DNA of 64,000 nt from positions 10,462,501 through 10,526,500 of the forward strand of contig CM036633.1 of assembly GCA_020746105.1 (NCBI GenBank), in the 5' to 3' direction. Shown piece by piece: positions 1 through 24,277 of this stretch (its first letter is position 1; every line of letters begins with the position of its first letter). Source of the DNA: Trogon surrucura. Lineage: Eukaryota; Chordata; Aves; Trogoniformes; Trogonidae. The notes beneath the pieces are model-generated. The model saw only the letters and a program-made list of their open reading frames with translations, was not told where the DNA came from and ran no database searches. Position numbers and translations under genes: made by a program.

Positions 1-3000
1 GTCTCGCAGCATCCAGATTGCTTCAAAGCCAGCCCAGAGAGAGGAATGAGCTCACGGGCCAGGAACCAAGGAGGAGAAAATCAGTTCACGACTGATCTAT
101 TTTTAACAGCATCTCAGCTTGGGATGAAGTTCTGGCGTTCACCAGAGCTGGAGATGCTGCCGGGACAGGGCAGGGCTCGGCGGCTCAGCTGTGTATCCAG
201 CACCGGTCCTGGCCCAGAGACCCAGGCTGGGACAGTGCTCTGGTCCCCGATTCAATGTAACGCCCAGCCCTGCCCAGCAGCAAGGCTGATGGGGAAGCAA
301 AGGTGATGAGACAGATGCTTCCAAATATCTCTCCCTCCATTCCACGCTGGGTAGCTTCTCTGCTACTCACTGTCCTCACCGCCCTGGTGCTGGCAGCACT
401 GAGGCTGACTTGAAGCCCTGTGGAGGGGTTCTCCACACCCTGAGGGCTCCCACATCCCCCCCCAAGCTCCCTGTTACCACGCAGAAGTGGCAGGGAGGTG
501 GGTGGGAAGCGACCGGCTGGCAGGCAGCTGCTGCGAGGCAAAGCAAACACAGCGCCGGCTGCAGAGCCAGAGACCTTGAGATAACACTGATCTATAAAGG
601 AAAAAAGGTCCACGTGGAGCGAACACTGCTGGGCTGGGCTGGCTTAGCTGAACCACACAGCAACTGAGCTGAGAGGGACACTTGGACCATCTCCTGACCT
701 TGCTGAGCAACGCAAGGGGAAATCCTGCCATTGCTTATCCCTGCTGAAGGAGATGCTCAGTACATGGTGCAAAAAGGGTGACCAAGGGAAGAGCTAAATG
801 TAAGGACAGAAGGGTCAGCAATGACCCCAGCCTACTTTTGACTCTCCTCATGATTTCAGACAAGGAGGACATGGAGATGAATCCCCAGAGGCAAACAGGT
901 AAGCCAGCATGCCTTCCCCGTGCACGTCCACCTCCACCAGCACTTCCACTGGCAGTGCGTTCCCCCAGGGCAGCTGCATCCCTCACTGCTCCACCACTTG
1001 TCCGTCTGCTCTCCCTGCCAAGTGCTGAGTCTCGGGAAAAACAGCCGCTTCAGGTTTCAGCTCGGCCTCCTTGGCAGCTCTCTTCTGGCTACAGGTTAAC
1101 AGAAATGCTCTGAATATTCCCTTTTTTGCTCATCTGTGCAGGTTGGACCTGGGCATATCCTCCCCTGGGCAAGCCCTGAAGACAGGGCACGGCAGGGAGC
1201 AGGGTGAGGGATGCAGCTGGCTTCCTGCCCTCCTTGTTGTTACAGGGTGGAGGCTTTATATATTGGGTTGTAGAAGGGGTGAAGCAGATGGAGAAAGAAG
1301 GGGTGAAAGGCTCAGGAGGTGGTGAGTGCATTTGCAGCCCCTGGGTACTCCCAACCGCAGTGTCACGAGGAGGAAAGCAGGTTGTGGACCACAGCTACGG
1401 AGTCGTGAGCCAGGTCTCAGATACAACCACTTGCAAGATTTCATCTATCAGCCTATAGTTGAGATTGCTCTTTACAGTAAAAAACCACAACTCTAGGCAC
1501 CTGCCTGGGCTTGATAGACCTTTGGTAGGACTGCAACAGCAGTCGCTCCGCCCTGGCTCCAGAACCCGTGAGGAACCAGGACAAGGGATTGCAATGTGTT
1601 TTAAGGAGCGGGGAGCAGCTGGAAGCCTCTGACCGAGCATGATGTTACCCAACAGGAGGAAAGCCGGAGGGCTGACCCCTGCAGCATGCCCATGCACGGG
1701 AGGAGGCATGCACAGCGTGCCCGGGCATGCACGGCAGGGGTGCACGGCACTGATGCCACACGTGCTACCAGCACGTATTTCTGTGCTAGAAACCTGGACC
1801 GATGGTAGAGCAGCCCTGGACGTGATGTTCCTGAGACTCACCCTCCTCTCCTGCCTCTCCACGTACCCTGTTTTGTTCTGCAGGGCTTTTCTTTGCAGAG
1901 AGCCAAACAGGCAGTTTTGGCAGGCCTTAATTCAACTCCCACATCAGTGTTATTTGATGAAAACGTCAAAAAAAACCCACCCATAAAGTAGGTTCAGAAG
2001 CCTGGACACAGACTCCTTACGCTTAGGACACCAGAGTCCTGCCAGGACAACAGAAGCAAGACAGCAAGAGCTGGCCTCAGGCTGGAGAATGGGGAGACAA
2101 ACTGTCATGTCAACAGCGAGTTGTCCTTCAAGTCCATGCCCAAGAGAAATGCTGCCCAAAAAGTGCACGTGGGACTAAGAGAGGATGACCAAAGCATGTC
2201 TTGCCCAGGCACAGGGGACAACAAAGTAGTTGGAGCTATGGAGAGCTGCAACCTGGAGGCACCTCTTGATGTCAGAGTTTGGTGTGGAACCCCCGATGGA
2301 CTCTGGCACGTTGTCCAGGTATTTGCAAGACCCTCAAACCACGTGAACAGACAAAGCCCAGGACAGGAGCTGAATCCATCCTCTCCTGGAGTGTTGCCCA
2401 GAGGTTGGTTTCTCTTGATTCAAGCCACAATCTCAAAGGTGCTCCCTGTCCACAGGTGCAGTGCTCTCAGTGGTGCCTCTGCTGCCCATGAGCACTGAAC
2501 CCTCCCTCAGGACCATTTTACAGGCAGTGTTAACCTTGCACTCAATCACAGCTCCAGCATCTCAGCACTCATCCTCCACAGCGGCTGAGTGACAAGTTGC
2601 AAACCCCACGAGAGGACAGCAATGCAGTTTTCAGAGCAATGAAGAGTCTGGGAGGACAAGCAGGTCGAGATCATGGAAATGGCTGGAATTTCCAGCCCAA
2701 AATGTAATTCCCCCCCTCTTTTTAAGGACTGATGTGTCTTTGGTTCTTCCCAAACACACGTGTGGGAGAACAGGAGCAGACTCTTTCCAGGACATCCCAG
2801 TACTCTCTGGTTACAACGCTATGGCAGCTTTACTGGGCCAAGCGCCACCTGGAAGGACACAATGTTTGAAAAACAAGGCTGTATTTCTCGAACAGCACAT
2901 CAGGGCTCCAAACCCAACAGGAGCAAATGAGCAAGAGCACCGTCACACGAAAACCTGGCTGGATGCAGAAGGGACTTCTTCTCTCCCCTTGCTGCCCCCA

Positions 3001-6000
3001 AAAGCCAACTTCTTGTTTTACAGGGCCCATTTCTGCACTTAGAATATTCACAGGGAGGGGAGGAAGAAGATGGGTTTATTCTGCAGGCTGAGTGACAGAC
3101 GTCTTTCTCTCACAGCTCATGGATTTATCACACAAGTCCTGAGAGGCTTATGCTATGAGACAACTTTTGAAGTCCCCTTGGGAGGGAAGTGCTAGGTGTA
3201 GCAACAGACAGAGCATGCCCTTTTAGATGCTCTCCCCAACAGCGCATGGAGTCTTTCTCTGCCACCAACCTATCTGTGAAAGACCTCCCAGTGCTCTGCA
3301 GCTCAGCTAGAAGGAAATCCTCTTGCCCAGCCAGCCTCTACACCGAAACACACTGTACGTGGGCTGCTGCGGCAAGAATAAATGCCACATTCACTTGAAA
3401 ATTAAACACGGCCTTTCAAAGCACATGTTAGAGATCTAGCCAAGAGCAAAACATCGGATGGCCAGCCAGTTCCCCTTCTTCAACTAATCATATCAAGAGA
3501 TGGCTCCTATTCCAGGACTGCTGGTGGCATTTCTCTGTTCCTCTCTGTCCCACTCAAGACCTTAGGCTGCATTTGTGCCCTGAGCTGCATGAGAGGCACA
3601 CTCAGCCCTGCTCCTAACTGGTATTTTAAGCAAAACTGAAAGGATCTTGGAATATCTTTAGATTTTGATGGAGAGAGACCAACAGGGGTAAGAGTCACCT
3701 TACTCTCTCTCCTTAAAAAGCAAATGCTCTCCTGCAAACAGGCTCCCAGAGGACAGTTGAACCGGGCCAAGACACTTCAGCTTTGGAGGGAAGGAGTTCT
3801 TAGCCATCCAGAAGCTGAGGCAGCAATCCATTGCCCAAGTTCTTGTTCTGGGAGGAAGGTGTTGGAGAGCATTTTTTCTTCCCCAGAAATATGCATGTTC
3901 AACCACAAAGGAAAGAGAAATGGCTCAGAGCAGCTCCTGGACTGGTGCAGAGTTTGTCAGCTGAGCTCCTGATGCAGCAGAGCTGGTATCTCTAAGCAAT
4001 GAGATTCATAGTTACTAGCAGGACATCTGTCTCCTGAATCTGCTGGGACCAATATCCCCAGCTGACCTCCGGCAAGATTTCACAGCACAGATAACCACAG
4101 AGAGCGCCTGCTACTTCAGCCCCGCAATTATACGTGCATTGCTTGACCTCCTTCTCTAAATTTTTATATCATATTTCTCACTCTGGAGACGTGACTCAAT
4201 GTATTGGCATAAGGAAATATGCCAGGAGAATTTTTGTGACTCCCCTTTATCCTACCCATCCTGCTATGTGCTTAATTGAAATAGCAGAAAGCGAGGAGTG
4301 TTTGGCAGCTGTAGAAAAGCACATGGAGGCTTTTCATCCCTTCTCAAGACAGAAAAGCAAGCTGGTTGAATTCTTTGTCTAGATATTTTTCACTGAGAGA
4401 ACCCCAAAGGTAACACGGGGAACTGTTCCCACCTACATTCATGGTTGCCATGTCCCTCTGACAGCAGGATGGCAGAAGAACTGCTGTTCCGAGATCAGGA
4501 TGATGCCATCTCATGAGAGATGCACCAGAAAAGAATTTCCACTGGTGCTCTGTGGCCTCGCTCCTGCCCACACCGACGGGCAGGTGCCATGGGGACCCTT
4601 GTGCCTCAGCATCATCTTGGCCTTGTCAGCACACACAGATGCTGCACAGAAACCTCCTGCGAGACCTCCCCAGGGACTCGAAGCATCATTGGAGGCCATG
4701 GCTGAGGACCACTTGACCTCAACCTCACCCCTGTGCAAGATTAGCTCTTTCTAGTTAACCTGCGAGAAACTAGTGGAAATTGTCTAACTGTTGCATTTAC
4801 TGAGTTCCTGCCAGAGGTGCCTACGAGGTCTTTGCTTCCAGAACAGACCATGGAACAGTCTGAGGGTGCTTCAGTCTGAGGGTTTCAGGCCTCATGAGGC
4901 TCTCCAAGATGAGTCCTACAGTATGGCATGAGGAACTAGAGACCAGGAGTGTCAAGGCCACTTGCTAAGGAATATGGGAAGCCTGTGACAGAGCCAGACC
5001 TGGGCTGGCTTTCCCACCTACACCCTGGGATGAGGGCACCAACCCAGCTGGAGTCAAACAGGGACACTTCAGGCAGTTGAGGGAATGCTCAGATGTGCTT
5101 TATGGGACCTGGGCATGAGGCAGCCGCTCTCAGCCCATCACCTGCCTCAACAACTTCACACGAGAAGTTCAGCAGATGACAGGGAGAGTGAAATGAAGGA
5201 GTGGTGGTGAGATTGCTGCCCAGCTTTTGAGTGCAGACTGAAATGTTTTGTATCACTCTCATCCTGGCTGGTACTGTTACAGCCAAAGCAAGATGCTGTG
5301 AAAAGAGAAAAAGAAGGATGTCTAGCATGACACTTTGGGGAAGCCATCCAAGTCCAGCTGCAAGCGTAGGAGCTGTGAATACCCAAAGGCAGGGTTTTTC
5401 CATCTTTTTCAGCTTGTGGACCCTGCTAATTTTCCAGCCAAGACACAGGCTCCTGTGTAGTGGGTTACATCGGCTCTCACAGATCTGCTGCTACCGATTC
5501 CTGCTGCAGACTATGGACTCCTACGGGTCCGCAGACTACAACTCAAAAGACTCCCGAATTTGTATGTTGGCAATCAACCAGTGAAGCAGTGTGACACAGC
5601 TCAGGAATGGGAAGGCTGAAATATGGAGAGAAACCAAGTCACTGCCACCTCTCTGCAAGGGACCACAGCTCATCCCAATAGATTTCCCTGATGGGCACCA
5701 TCACGTGGATTCACGCACACAACCAAGGGGTGGCATGGCAACAGATCAGACATTTGTGGACAGACACAGGCAAAGGCAAAAAGTTGCTGGGGAAATTGGA
5801 GAACCAGAAAAGCTTCACACATGGGATCAGGCACGGCATCCAGGGGGCATCCCACATGGAGATGCTGTCGTAGCTCCACACCAGTTACGGTGCACCGTGC
5901 TCAATGGAACCTTCATGGCAGCTGCAGGAGCTCCCCTCCAGCCAGCAGAGCCCAAGTGATCAATCTGCCAGTGTTCAGGCTCGAAGCGGAGCAAATACTG

Positions 6001-7880
6001 TTACTGAGAGGTGAGAAGAAGTGGCAAGCCTCCTGGCATGGCTGGAGATGTGTGTGATGTCTGGCATGAGACAGACTGACTGGCTTTAGGGGAATAGCTG
6101 ATTTTTATAAATTTCTTTATAAGCACCACTCTTTCTTCCTGTGTTTTTTCTAGGTCCCATTTATTCACTCATGGTAGGGGCTGTCTGTAATTCATATGTG
6201 TGTGTCGATACAAATACTACTTATCTCACCCTCCAAGTTCCAGTCCTATTCATGAAACATTTGTAAATGGCATTTTATGAGCACTGAGTTTTTAACAAGG
6301 CAGGCACACTGCTTGGAAAGTGAACAAAGAGGCCCCTATTGGAAACTTTAAAGATGTTTAAACAAAGACTTCTCTTGAAAACCTTTAACCCCGAATGCCA
6401 ACCTCAAGGGAAATGCTATGTTATGAGCAATCGGAGTACAAATATCTTCTGTGACCGCAGATTGCCTACAAGGGGCTGCCTTGTTGGCTACATCTTTTCT
6501 CTTTGCTACCTTTGCCAACAAGAGCAGCTCCCGAGCCCATCTTGTACTAATCATGTAAAATTTCTTTAATTCTTCAAGAAAAAAAAGAAAGTTACAACTT
6601 CCATAAAAATCAGCAACAGCTTTTTCCAGTTGGTTGCAGCAACACCCCGTCTGCTTCGATGGAAAATGTCATTTTACTACAAACAGCAAGATCTCTTCCA
6701 TGCCTTCCAAATGGGAATTTGTTTTTCGGCTGAGGCCAAATTTATCCATATCCTGGTGGCAAATATTAGGGCTGAGATCTGAGAACAGATTTCCCCACAC
6801 ACACTTCTTGCTGGTATCAAATGCCAATCTAATGAATGCCTGCAGAGATCACAAGAATCTGCTTGTGAAATGCAGTTTCTACTTGTTACTGAGAACCTGC
6901 ATGCTCACTGCCTGTGATTAATTGCTCCTGTTCTTGGAAAAAGAAAGAAAATTAAAAAAGCTCTACTATCAAGAGACACTACAGAGGGTCCCACAGGGAC
7001 AACTTCATGACAACTTTATAAATAAACTGGGCTTGACTGAAGCAAAAATCCTATGAGTTTAAACAGAAGAGGTAAAGTTTTATGCTTCGTTTCAGAGTTG
7101 GGGCTCTTGGAGACCTTTTTCCCCTCCAGTCCCAATGCACACATGTGGTGGCTTCCTTTGAAGAGGGACATTTCCCCGCCAGCCTCCTCACCAACACCAG
7201 TCCCCACTCAGCAGCCCCAAAACCTGGATGGATTTGGCAGCAGCCTGCACCACTGCAACGGCTGTCCTCACAGAATGAGGGGGAAAAACCCCGCAGAGTC
7301 CATGCCACCACACTGCCTATCTGCTCAGCTCCACTTATCTCGGACGACTGCGTGTTAGTGCAAATACAACGAGTGCAGAATAATCTGATTTTCCAAACGA
7401 GTTTTCCCACGTAATTGCTTGGAACAAAAGTGCCGAAAGCTAATATTACCCCGTGAAATGTTTGGAATTATAAGGCAAAGGTGGGTGATAGCTTGTGCAA
7501 ACATATTTATGAGTATGCACAGACCCAATTTTCCAGCCGTGCAGAAAAAGCGCAGAACAAACTTAGGGCACACTTTTAAGCTTATCTTTTTGCAGGATCT
7601 CGATCTCCTGTTGCTCAGCACGCCTTGCCCAGGTGCATCAGACCTTATTATTCTCTGCTAAAAAAGATCCCCGATCGTATAAGCGGGAATCTGCCTGAAA
7701 GCCAGGCGAAAGGTGAGCAGAGCAGGCAGACTGCAAACCGCGCCATCCCGACAGTGGAGAAGGGGCTTGCATCCTCCGCACAGGCACCCAGACACAGCGG
7801 GGTCCCATCAAAACACATCCCCCGGGCCAGTGCGCCTGCTGGGGGGGCAACAGCTGGCACAGCTGCAGGGGGACAAGGGC
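1..7880. other. Intergenic DNA left of RBPJL, no gene recognised
   Basis: No reading frame on either strand resembles a known protein family, and none is bounded by convincing splice sites. In mammals MATN4 lies here on the opposite strand, but its roughly 190-residue von Willebrand A exons and cysteine-rich EGF exons are not visible. Base composition varies, and 6100-7100 and 7360-7600 are AT-richer and low in repeats. A small imperfect repetition of GCATGC and GTGCACGG motifs lies at 1683-1748. Nothing else can be supported. Confidence 0.6.
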
Positions 7881-7899
7881 GAACAGGGGGCTTCGGGGG

Positions 7900-8570
7900 A
7901 TAAAACCCACGTCAAAGCCTCCGCTCTTTCCCCCCCTCCCTGGCTTTGCTTTCTGCTCCTCATGCCCAGGATCGCTGCTCCCCTCTCTGCCACCCCACCC
8001 CGAGGAAGATCCCCCCACCCTCCCCTGGAGGCTGCCGACCCCCGCTGCGCACAGCTCCGCGGCTCAGCGCCCCCCGGGGCCGGGCTCACCCTCACCCCGC
8101 TCCTCTCCCTTCCCGCAGGGCCGGGGGATCCCGCGGAGCCCCTCACTCACCCGTGCCGCCCGCCGAGCCGCTCCCCGCCGCGATACTGGCTCAGGTACGG
8201 CGGGCGCGGGGCTGCGCGGTTCTCTGCGCGGGTGGGTGCGCGGAGCGGGGCGCGGTTGGCTGCGCGGTGCGGAGTGCTCTGCGCGGGTGGGTGCGCAGCG
8301 GCGGCAGCGCTGGCAGGCGGCGGGGCTCCCGCGGCATTTAACGGGACGGGGCGGGGGCGGGCACGGCCGCCGCGCCCCGTCTGAGCCCCGGGGCAGCGCT
8401 GGAGAAGGAAAGGGGGTGTCGGGAGCGGGGGGGAGGGTGTCCAGCTCCTCCCGCCCCGCGCGTCGTGTCCGCGCAGGTGCCCGCGGGCGAGCGGGAGGTG
8501 CGCGCAGGTGGCGACGGGCAGAGGTGTCCGGCGGCACCGGCACCGAGGTGGTTCACAGCCCTTGCCTGCC
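7900..8570. promoter_or_regulatory. Orphan CpG island
   Basis: The stretch is very GC-rich and dense in CpG, with GC-box-like GGGGCGGGGGCGGG sequence near 8346-8360 and a weak TATA-like CATTTAA at about 8335. It looks like a housekeeping-type promoter, but no coding exon is identifiable in it. It lies about 6 kb upstream of the first recognised RBPJL exon on the same strand, so it may carry the 5' non-coding or N-terminal exon of RBPJL. Alternatives are a promoter of a non-coding RNA or of a gene running leftwards. Which is correct is not visible from sequence. Confidence 0.55.
8222..8296. repeat. 20-bp direct repeat inside the CpG island
   Basis: An identical 20-base GC-rich word occurs at 8222-8241 and 8277-8296, 55 bases apart. 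The intervening and preceding DNA is partly similar (variants of GCGCGGTTGGCTGCGCGG), which suggests an imperfect tandem duplication. Confidence 0.75.
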
Positions 8571-8599
8571 AGGAGCTCATCGGCCAGGAGAGGCTTCCT

Positions 8600-8666
8600 T
8601 CTTTTTTTTTTTTTTTACTTTTTTAAAAAATTCTTTTCTTTTTTATTTTCTTCTATTTTTATGGTT
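8600..8666. repeat. T-rich low-complexity tract
   Basis: Runs of T broken by short A and C interruptions follow directly on the right edge of the CpG island. There is no sign that it is the poly(A) tail of a retrocopy, because no coding similarity lies beside it. Confidence 0.85.
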
Positions 8667-20524
<11,858 letters not shown>

Positions 20525-20746
20525 CAAGCTGGGCGGGCAGAGACTGGCCTCACTGTCAGCCCTGAAGAAGGCAAGCCCTGCCAGGGTTTGCCATCCAGGG
20601 CTCAGGGTGGCCCTACCAAAGGGTCCTCCCTGCATGTCAAATGCCCACCACGTTACTGTGATTTGCTGACTTCTCTCTTTTTAGTGGCAGCATCGCTCAT
20701 CTTCACGGCAGCATATCACCCTGCTGAGATCTCATATGACAGCATC

Positions 20747-20752
20747 AATAAA
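20747..20752 (+). other. RBPJL: Polyadenylation signal of RBPJL
   Basis: AATAAA lies 223 bases after the RBPJL stop and is followed by T-rich sequence, giving a short 3' UTR ending near 20770. Confidence 0.75.
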
Positions 20753-23700
20753 TGAGGCTTTAAGGACTCGTTATTGATTCAATTGCTTCTTTACTAACCT
20801 TCACAATTTACCTCCCATGCTGGCACAGAGCATCACAGCTCCCTTGATGTCCTTAGTCCAGGATTCAAAGGCCAGGAGGGACAGCAGTGATGCATGTGCG
20901 TGACCTTAAGTGTTATTGATCCATGCCACGAATCCCTGCATTGCTTCTGTGCTTTTCAGTAATGAGGATCTGATTTCCAGCAGCCAAATACCCAGCACCA
21001 GATGTTTGGGTTTTTTTGTTGGAGGCCCAAATGGGGTTATTTCTAAAGGAAAAGGGAAAAAGAGAGAAAAAAAACCTTCAGTGTGAAACCCAGCCCTTCT
21101 CTAGCTAGCTCTGCCGAGCTCAGTTGTTTTACACACTTAGAATCACACAGAACTTGCAGCGCTGGCATCAGCAGGAAAGTGCTGACCTAAAGATGCCATA
21201 AAAAGCAGACAGGTTTTCTGGAGCCAGACCCGAGAGTTATACAGAGTGGGTCTTACAGCTTTATTCAGTCTTCAGATCTCTGTGGCATCAAAAGGCCCAT
21301 GGTGCACCTGGAAACCTGCTGGTTTGGCAGTCCTGAGCTGGGGTTTGAAACAACCCAACTGCCAAACCCATGAAGGTGCTGAATTCTGCGGCAGTGGGTA
21401 GGGGAGCCCCACAACCCACAGCATCCCAGGCTTACATGAGCATCCCAGTCTCATCGCTTGGTTTACCTGTGTTTTGTATGATCCAGCACATTTCGGACAT
21501 TGACACTGCATGGACCAACAGCCCTGGCATGCAGCCCCTCCTCGGCCTTGCTGTGAGCATCCCTCACCATGCTGCAGCTCCAGATGCCATATTCATGGCT
21601 GCTGGGAGCCAACAGCCTTGCACCACCCAGCATGGAGATGCACAATGATGCCCAGTAATGTCTTGGCTTCTTCCCTCTGCAGCTTGTGCATGGCTCTCGT
21701 TTCCACGGAAGCACAAGAGCTTGGGTCTCCAGAGTCCTAACCCTGGCCTTCCCAGGGGGAAACACCTCCCCAAACTCCACCAAGATACAGGGCTCCTTCT
21801 CCCCCAAAAGAGAAATCTCACAGAGGGTGAAAAGCTCTGGGCAGGCACATCTGTGTGCAACTGGAGCTGCAGCTACTGGAGGAAAAACTCGGGGAGAATA
21901 TTATAGCACATGCCAAGGGCTGGTGGACAGAAGAGTAACCACATGACGATCTGCAGGGAGCTTCAAAGGGAAGCAAGTCCTTCAGAGCAGGAGGCAGATC
22001 CCAGTGTGCTCATTAGGTGTTGGGAGCAGCTGGTATGATATCTTACTACTCCCATTCCTGGTGAATAGTGGAGCATCTTACAGAGATGCTGGGGGCAGTG
22101 GAGGCTTCTCCTGTGTGGCAGTTGCTTGGGCCACCCCCTCTGCCCATGGCCACCATCCCCTACGATCACCTCCACAGCAAATCCACCCCAGCCCTAATGT
22201 AATCAAGGATGTGATGAAGCTAAACAGAGGATCCCTCTTATCTCCCCCAAAAGCATTTCCTCCCCCATCTTCTCCATGAAGAGCTGGAAGGCAGTGAAAG
22301 GATGGGGCTGAGCCTTTCAGTTTCTGCCTGCATCTCATGCATGAATGTCTGGAGCCGACTGGCTCCTCAACCCGCTCCCCTCCCTCGGAGGCCAGGGCAT
22401 AATTCACATTTTATGAATGGAAAGCACCCTCGGCTATATTTAGCAGCTGCCATGGTCCCAAGGGGCAGGACGAGCACTACTTGTTGACTTCAAGGACTTG
22501 GAACAAGTCTGCCTTGTTATGTTTACGGCACAGCACTTTTCTGGAGAGGCCAAGAAAGCATCAAATGGCTCATTTTTGAAGCCTGATGGATTAAGCAAAC
22601 AGCCACAGTAATTCAAGCCACATGGAGAAAGAGGAGAGGCAGCACGAGAGACTAGGGGGACCTCAAAGGGCTTCTGCCTTTCGCCAATCTGTGGTTAATC
22701 TGCTTGTCACAGCAGGTCCCACAAATGGAAACAGCTCCCGGAGAAGACACTTCCCTGCCACAGGGAACATATGCTCCACATCACGGCAGTGGAGCTGGTA
22801 GCATCAGCAGAGCCGCTTATTTGCATAATCACCAATTAACACATGTCTCGTGCACAGGCGCGAGCCATCCAGCGGTATGTTCTCGCTCAAGTCAGCAGCG
22901 CCCATTTCCAACAAATCCCACCATAACACAGCACGTGTCGGGAGAACACACACAGACCATCCTGCCGGCTCCAGCGAGCTGGGCTGCCTGCTCGGAGCTG
23001 GGCTGGCTGGTGGAGCTCGGCTGGCAGCTCTTGTCTTTGCTCCTGAATTGTATGTGCAGCTTTTCCCCATCCCCGACGGAGCCGGAAAACTGGGTATAAA
23101 ATTAAGCGTGAGGAAAAAAATCCCTTCACACTACTCTAAGATGTGAAAAGCATCAAATGCTTTAGGGATTGTCAGGATAACTTACGCTGTGTGCAGCTGC
23201 GGCATTGCGTGAGCATCCCCGGGTGATGGTGGTGCTCGAAGGCAATGGGGATCCCCTGCTCCCCAGGGTGCATCTGCGGCTGCCCAGAGACCCACCACAT
23301 CCAGGAGCCATTGCTGGTCCCGTTGATGAGCGCACCTTTCAAAAACATCGGGAAGAAAATTAAATCCCGTCTTTCCCTCTATGGAAATTAAAAAAAAAAA
23401 AAAAAACAAAACAAACACCAAAAAACCGAGAGGAACACAAAATCTTGTCCTGGCCGGTGTCCCTGCCTGCCCGGGCTCTGGGGCGCTGTCGCGGCCGTTT
23501 GGAAGAAGAGCTGCTGCCACCTAGTGAGCCCCGCCAGCGGCCCCCGCCCGCTGAGACCCGCCGCACTCATCACACCGCCCGTGCCCACGGGCTCCGGCCG
23601 AGCCTGGGGATCACCCGGGCACCCCGGGGGGGCCTTTGAGTGCTCCAGTTTCTCGGTGTAAATGTCACCAGCCCGCTGCTTAGTGTCAAGGTCTGTGTGA

Positions 23701-24222
23701 CCAGCCCCCAAGAATGGCGGATGACATGGGGCTGCTGCTCTGCCTACCAGCCACGGGAAAGGTGCAGAGAGAAAACCTTTTCCCTTGGAAAGGTGACGCC
23801 CCTGGGGCTGATGGTCAGGGCTGGGGCAGTGCACGGATGGGGCTCAGCCAACAAGATCAAACCAAGGGGCCAATTAATATATCATGAGCCAAAAAATCCC
23901 TCTCCCTACAAAGCACCTGCACTGGTCCCAGTCCCACCTACAGACCGCGGTGGGGTCCCATCACCCCAAGCATCCCTCCAAGGGCACCTTTGGCCCCAGC
24001 TCAGTGCATCCCTGCATACAGGGCCATAGGTTTGGGCAGTGCCCAGAAAACCCGTGCTGATTTTTTCCTTTTTCCAACAGCTATAAATAACCCAGGCTGG
24101 ACAGTGGGATGCACCAGGGCCAAAATAAGCTGAGTTGGGTTGTTGAGGAATTACAATTACCTGCTCAAGAGACTCCAAGCACATCGGGAACTGCCCAGGC
24201 ATCCAGCCCCACTGGCCAGACT

Positions 24223-24277
24223 GAAAAAAACCCAACCAAACAAAGCAAAACAAACAAACAAACAAAAACAACAAAAG
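24223..24277. repeat. A/C-rich low-complexity tract
   Basis: Irregular AAAC/AAAAC units such as CAAACAAACAAACAAAAAC occur here; it is a degenerate microsatellite. Confidence 0.85.

Noticed and set aside
4134-4382. 82-codon frame with fairly protein-like composition
   Set aside because: No family match and no splice sites that would link it to another exon.
7713-8384. 223-codon open frame over the CpG island
   Set aside because: Low-complexity Pro/Arg/Ala translation, open in several frames at once because of GC content.
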